A stretch of DNA of 64,000 bases from Polaromonas sp. JS666 (GTDB lineage: Bacteria; Pseudomonadota; Gammaproteobacteria; Burkholderiales; Burkholderiaceae_C), in contig NC_007948.1 in the NCBI RefSeq assembly GCF_000013865.1, forward strand, positions 1,860,001 through 1,924,000, in the 5' to 3' direction. A program made the position numbers and the translations under genes. Under the pieces are notes generated by a model that was not told the origin of the DNA, did no database searches, and saw only the letters and a list, made by a program, of their open reading frames with translations. Of this stretch, positions 61,401 through 64,000 are shown in pieces (within the stretch, counting starts at the first letter, position 1; each line of letters opens with the position of its first letter).

Positions 61401-61434
61401 AAACCCGGCCATCGTCCGAAGGAAGAATTTTTAT

Positions 61435-62121
61435 ATGACTGAAAACAACGTGAAATTCAATGAATCTGGCAGTATTCCGCTATCTTTTTTGAAGCGTGAT
61501 GCGGCGCCCGGAACCGCCAACCCGTGGTTGCTGGTGCTGTTGCACGGCGTGGGCAGCAGTGAAGAAGACCTGTTCGGCCTGGCATCCCATGTCCCGGCCA
61601 ACTTTCATGTGGTCAGCCTGCGCGCACCGAATGTGGTGGGGCACGGTTCATATGCCTGGTTTCAGTTTGGCGTTTCACCGCAGGGCCAGCGTGTCATCCA
61701 TCAGGCGCAGGAGGCCGCCAGTCGCCGGCTGGTGGCCGACACCCTTGCGGGCCTGTCGCGGCAACTGGGCGTGCCGCCCGAACGCGTGGTCGTGGGGGGA
61801 TTCAGCCAGGGCGGCATCATGTCGCTCTCGTTGCTGCTGACACAGCCAGAGCTTGTGCACGGTGCGATGGTGCTGCACAGCCGCCTGCTGGATGAAGTGC
61901 TGCCGTTCGCGGCACCCGGGGCGCAGCTGCAGGGCAAGCAGCTATGGGTCAGCGGTGGAACCCGGGACCAGGTGCTGCCCGTAGCCCATTCCCAGTCGAT
62001 TCGCGAGCAGGTGCAAAAGCTGCCGATCACGCTGCGCTATACCGAGTTTCCCAACGCCCACGAGATCACGCAGGATGAATTGGCGGGTGCCATGCAGTGG
62101 CTGCAGCAGCTGGCGGCGTAG
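61435..62121 (+). CDS. Phospholipase/carboxylesterase-family alpha/beta hydrolase
   Basis: 228 residues from ATG 61435 after AAGGAAGAATTTTTAT. LLVLLHGVGSSEEDLFGL (oxyanion loop), nucleophile in VGGFSQGGIMS, acid in GTRDQVLPV and His in FPNAHEIT. Small serine esterases of this kind act on short acyl esters. It probably forms a unit with the dioxygenase gene 34 bases upstream. Confidence 0.87.
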   Translation: MTENNVKFNESGSIPLSFLKRDAAPGTANPWLLVLLHGVGSSEEDLFGLASHVPANFHVVSLRAPNVVGHGSYAWFQFGVSPQGQRVIHQAQEAASRRLVADTLAGLSRQLGVPPERVVVGGFSQGGIMSLSLLLTQPELVHGAMVLHSRLLDEVLPFAAPGAQLQGKQLWVSGGTRDQVLPVAHSQSIREQVQKLPITLRYTEFPNAHEITQDELAGAMQWLQQLAA

Positions 62122-62153
62122 CGGCATAGAGGCGTAGAGGCGTAGAGGCCAGG
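62114..62153. repeat. 8-bp tandem repeat, five imperfect copies
   Basis: CGGCGTAG, CGGCATAG, AGGCGTAG, AGGCGTAG, AGGCCAGG. The esterase stop codon (62119-62121) lies in the first copy. The remainder of the gap to 62351 shows no gene. Confidence 0.75.
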
Positions 62154-62351
62154 CAGGGCGTGGCCCCGTGCGGCGTGATCGTCAAACAGTCCGGAAGTCC
62201 AACCAGGTTCAAGCCGGCCAAGTGGCTCGGCAAATGGATATGGCCGCCGGTTGGAGCTCTCGATGGCAGCAGGCCCGAACCCCAAAAACGAGTTGCCAAA
62301 AGGCCAAGGGCAGGTCACCATATCCGCCGACAACATTGAGGAGTTGCGGCC

Positions 62352-63464
62352 ATGAAGATCACTCGAATCGAGCTCCACCCCATCCGTGTGCCGTTCGACA
62401 TGGGGGCGGCACCGACGGCGTTTGCCGGGATGAACTGGACTTCAGTGGACTCCCTGTTCGTGCGCGTTCGCACTGATGCGGGCGTCGATGGCTGGGGCGA
62501 GGGATGGGGGCACGTTGCCTGTCCGACCACCAGCGCGGCCTTGACGACACTCGTTGGGCCTGCGTTCATCGGGCGCGATGTTTCCGACCGGTCGCGATTG
62601 ATGACGGAGATGTTCCACCGTTTCCATATCCATGGTCGAACGGGCCCGGTGGTGTACGCGCTTTCGGCCATCGAGATTGCGCTGTGGGACATCGCCGGCA
62701 AGTTGGCGTCGTTGCCGATCGCATCGCTGCTGGGGGGCGCGCCGCGTGAGTTGACCGCTTACGCGAGCCTGCTGCGCTATGCGGAGCCTGAGTTGGTTGC
62801 ATCGGCCGTCGATCGCGCCTTGGCGCAGGGGTTTCGCCACATCAAGCTGCACGAAGTCCGCCTGGACACAGTGCGCGCGGCGCGCGCCGCTTGCGGTGAA
62901 TCGGTATGGCTCGCGCTCGACACCAACTGTCCGTGGAGCGTGTCCCAGGCTATCGAGCATGCCCGCGCGCTCGAGGCATCGCGTCTGGCCTGGCTGGAAG
63001 AGCCCGTGTGGCCGCCGGAGGATCACGCCGGCCTGGCGCGTGTACGCGCGGCGACGACGATTCCGATCGCCGCGGGAGAGAACGTTGCCGGTGTGCACGA
63101 ATTGGCCGCGATGCTGCGGGCTGGGTCGGTCGACATTTGCCAGCCCAGCGTCATCAAGTTCGGCGGCATTGAGGCGGTGGCACGGGCTGCGATCCTGGCG
63201 CGCACGCATGGCGTCGACTACGTGCCGCACTGTTTCTACTTCGGCCCGGGCTTTCTGGCGTCGCTTCACCTCGCGGCGGCCTTCGCGCCGGAGGTTGCTT
63301 TCGAGCTCTTCTTCGGCGACCTGCAAGCCAGTCCGTACCACGACGCCGTGCGCGCTCGCCAGGGCCGACTGTCAGTGCCGCCTGGGCCGGGCCTGGGGCT
63401 AGACCCGGACATGGAGATTCTGAATCGCTACCGTCTCGGTCCCCCGGTCGTGATCGAAAGCTGA
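62352..63464 (+). CDS. Mandelate racemase/muconate lactonizing enzyme family protein
   Basis: 370 residues of the enolase superfamily. Capping domain first (EGWGHVACPTTSAALTTL), then the barrel with Lys in HIKLHEVRLD, the three Mg ligands in LALDTN, WLEEPV and AAGENV, and Lys in SVIKFGG. The second residue of the usual KxK is His (KLH), so its subgroup differs from classic MLE. FVPHCF-like VPHCFYFGPG follows. Acid-sugar dehydratase or racemase are possible; substrate unknown. Followed 52 bases later by a hydrolase gene in the same direction. Confidence 0.83.
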   Translation: MKITRIELHPIRVPFDMGAAPTAFAGMNWTSVDSLFVRVRTDAGVDGWGEGWGHVACPTTSAALTTLVGPAFIGRDVSDRSRLMTEMFHRFHIHGRTGPVVYALSAIEIALWDIAGKLASLPIASLLGGAPRELTAYASLLRYAEPELVASAVDRALAQGFRHIKLHEVRLDTVRAARAACGESVWLALDTNCPWSVSQAIEHARALEASRLAWLEEPVWPPEDHAGLARVRAATTIPIAAGENVAGVHELAAMLRAGSVDICQPSVIKFGGIEAVARAAILARTHGVDYVPHCFYFGPGFLASLHLAAAFAPEVAFELFFGDLQASPYHDAVRARQGRLSVPPGPGLGLDPDMEILNRYRLGPPVVIES

Positions 63465-63516
63465 GGGGTCCTGTTTCGCGTCAACATCGAGGAGCGGGGC
63501 AAGGTATAAACGCTGA

Positions 63517-64000
63517 ATGACTCTTTCGGTACAGGTTCAAATCCAAGTCCCCCCTGAAGCACAAGCGCTTTTAGAAACAGCGGTCCGCAAGGAAACGCCC
63601 TGCGGGGCGGGCAGCATGGTCTGGCATGTCTGGGGTGAGGCGGGTGGCAGCCGCGCGCTGGCGCCCGTGGTGCTTCTTCATGGCGGCAGCGGCAGCTGGA
63701 CGCATTGGCTGCGCAACATTCTTCCCTTGGTCGAGTCGGGGCGCCGGGTCTATGTGCCGGACCTGCCCGGTTTTGGCGATTCAGCCGCACCGGCACAGGG
63801 GACGGACGCCGATGCCGTGCCCGGTCCGGTTGAGCAGGGGCTGAAGTTGCTGCTCGATGACGAGGCCTGTGATCTTGTGGGTTTTTCGTTTGGCGGCATG
63901 GTGGCCGGGTTTCTGGCGGCCCAGTTTCCGGCGCGGGCTGCCCGTGTAGTGCTGGTGGGCGCGCCCGGTTTGGGCATCGCACCCGAGAAGCCGATTCAGC
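63517..64000 (+). CDS. Alpha/beta hydrolase, cut by the window edge
   Basis: About 161 residues are visible from ATG 63517, with no stop before the edge. After a polar N-terminus come VVLLHGGSGSWTHWLRNI (oxyanion loop), VYVPDLPGFGDS and the nucleophile elbow LVGFSFGGMVAGF. The acid and His lie beyond the edge. It may form an operon with the enolase-superfamily gene. Confidence 0.85.
   Translation, partial: MTLSVQVQIQVPPEAQALLETAVRKETPCGAGSMVWHVWGEAGGSRALAPVVLLHGGSGSWTHWLRNILPLVESGRRVYVPDLPGFGDSAAPAQGTDADAVPGPVEQGLKLLLDDEACDLVGFSFGGMVAGFLAAQFPARAARVVLVGAPGLGIAPEKPIQ

Noticed and set aside
1..64000. CRISPR arrays, tRNA or rRNA genes, insertion sequences
   Set aside because: No regularly spaced repeats with spacers, no cloverleaf-type sequences outside the tmRNA, and no transposase-like frames were seen.

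Overview
The window looks like chromosome of a high-GC betaproteobacterium of the family Comamonadaceae, most likely Polaromonas or a close relative. The grounds are the ompA-ubiG-gph-ssrA order, the one-piece tmRNA with tag ANDERFALAA, a Bug-type solute-binding protein, a PHB depolymerase, and the style of the proteins. The genus is inferred; the family is fairly safe. There are no rRNA or tRNA genes, no intact transposases and no CRISPR array. Most of the window is ordinary chromosome, with several scars of lost or decayed DNA.

Layout. 1-3.4 kb: end of an OmpA-like gene, ubiG, gph, tmRNA, a decayed Fic gene directly behind the tmRNA, rsuA. 3.4-10.1 kb: a DUF2726 protein, a hydrolase remnant, a beta-propeller protein, a polysaccharide deacetylase, a sterol-desaturase-like enzyme, an EI24 membrane protein and a CinA-like protein. 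10.1-15.1 kb: the nitrogen control locus glnA-(small exported protein)-glnL-glnG, with two NtrC-like sites and a sigma-54 promoter before glnA. 15.2-20.8 kb: a hybrid histidine kinase broken by four frameshifts, an intact REC-PAS-kinase, and a LexA/CI-like self-cleaving repressor. 20.8-28.1 kb: a decayed xthA 3' fragment, LysR-Bug-gamma-glutamyltransferase, then intact xthA at the end of a thyA-folA-DUF4337-xthA operon. 28.5-38.9 kb: single metabolic and membrane genes, a set of very small genes, a thioredoxin-like protein, metY and a CBS protein. 38.9-47.5 kb: an exported subtilase, phaZ, a GST, a cupin, aroC, an EamA transporter and a DUF1326-DUF2182 pair.

47.7-58.9 kb is the most coherent system: an IclR regulator divergent from a catabolic operon made of a shikimate-dehydrogenase-like enzyme, a full Liv-type ABC importer (binding protein, two permeases, two ATPases), an HPPD-like protein, a 3-dehydroshikimate-dehydratase-like protein, pcaB, pcaC and pcaD. 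Together they would import a hydroaromatic acid (shikimate/quinate type), turn it into protocatechuate, and carry the later ring-cleavage product to 3-oxoadipate. The protocatechuate 3,4-dioxygenase genes (pcaHG) are not in the window and must be elsewhere. The IclR-SDH gap holds three palindromic sites of the kind used by PcaR/PobR regulators.

59-64 kb: arfB (a second ribosome-rescue factor), a LysR regulator divergent from an extradiol-type dioxygenase and an esterase, an enolase-superfamily enzyme, and an alpha/beta hydrolase cut by the window edge.

A dispersed GC-rich repeat of about 90 bp (six copies, one carrying an extra insert) sits mostly directly behind stop codons in the gene's own direction. 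In one case it supplies part of the stop codon, and in another it abuts a start codon.
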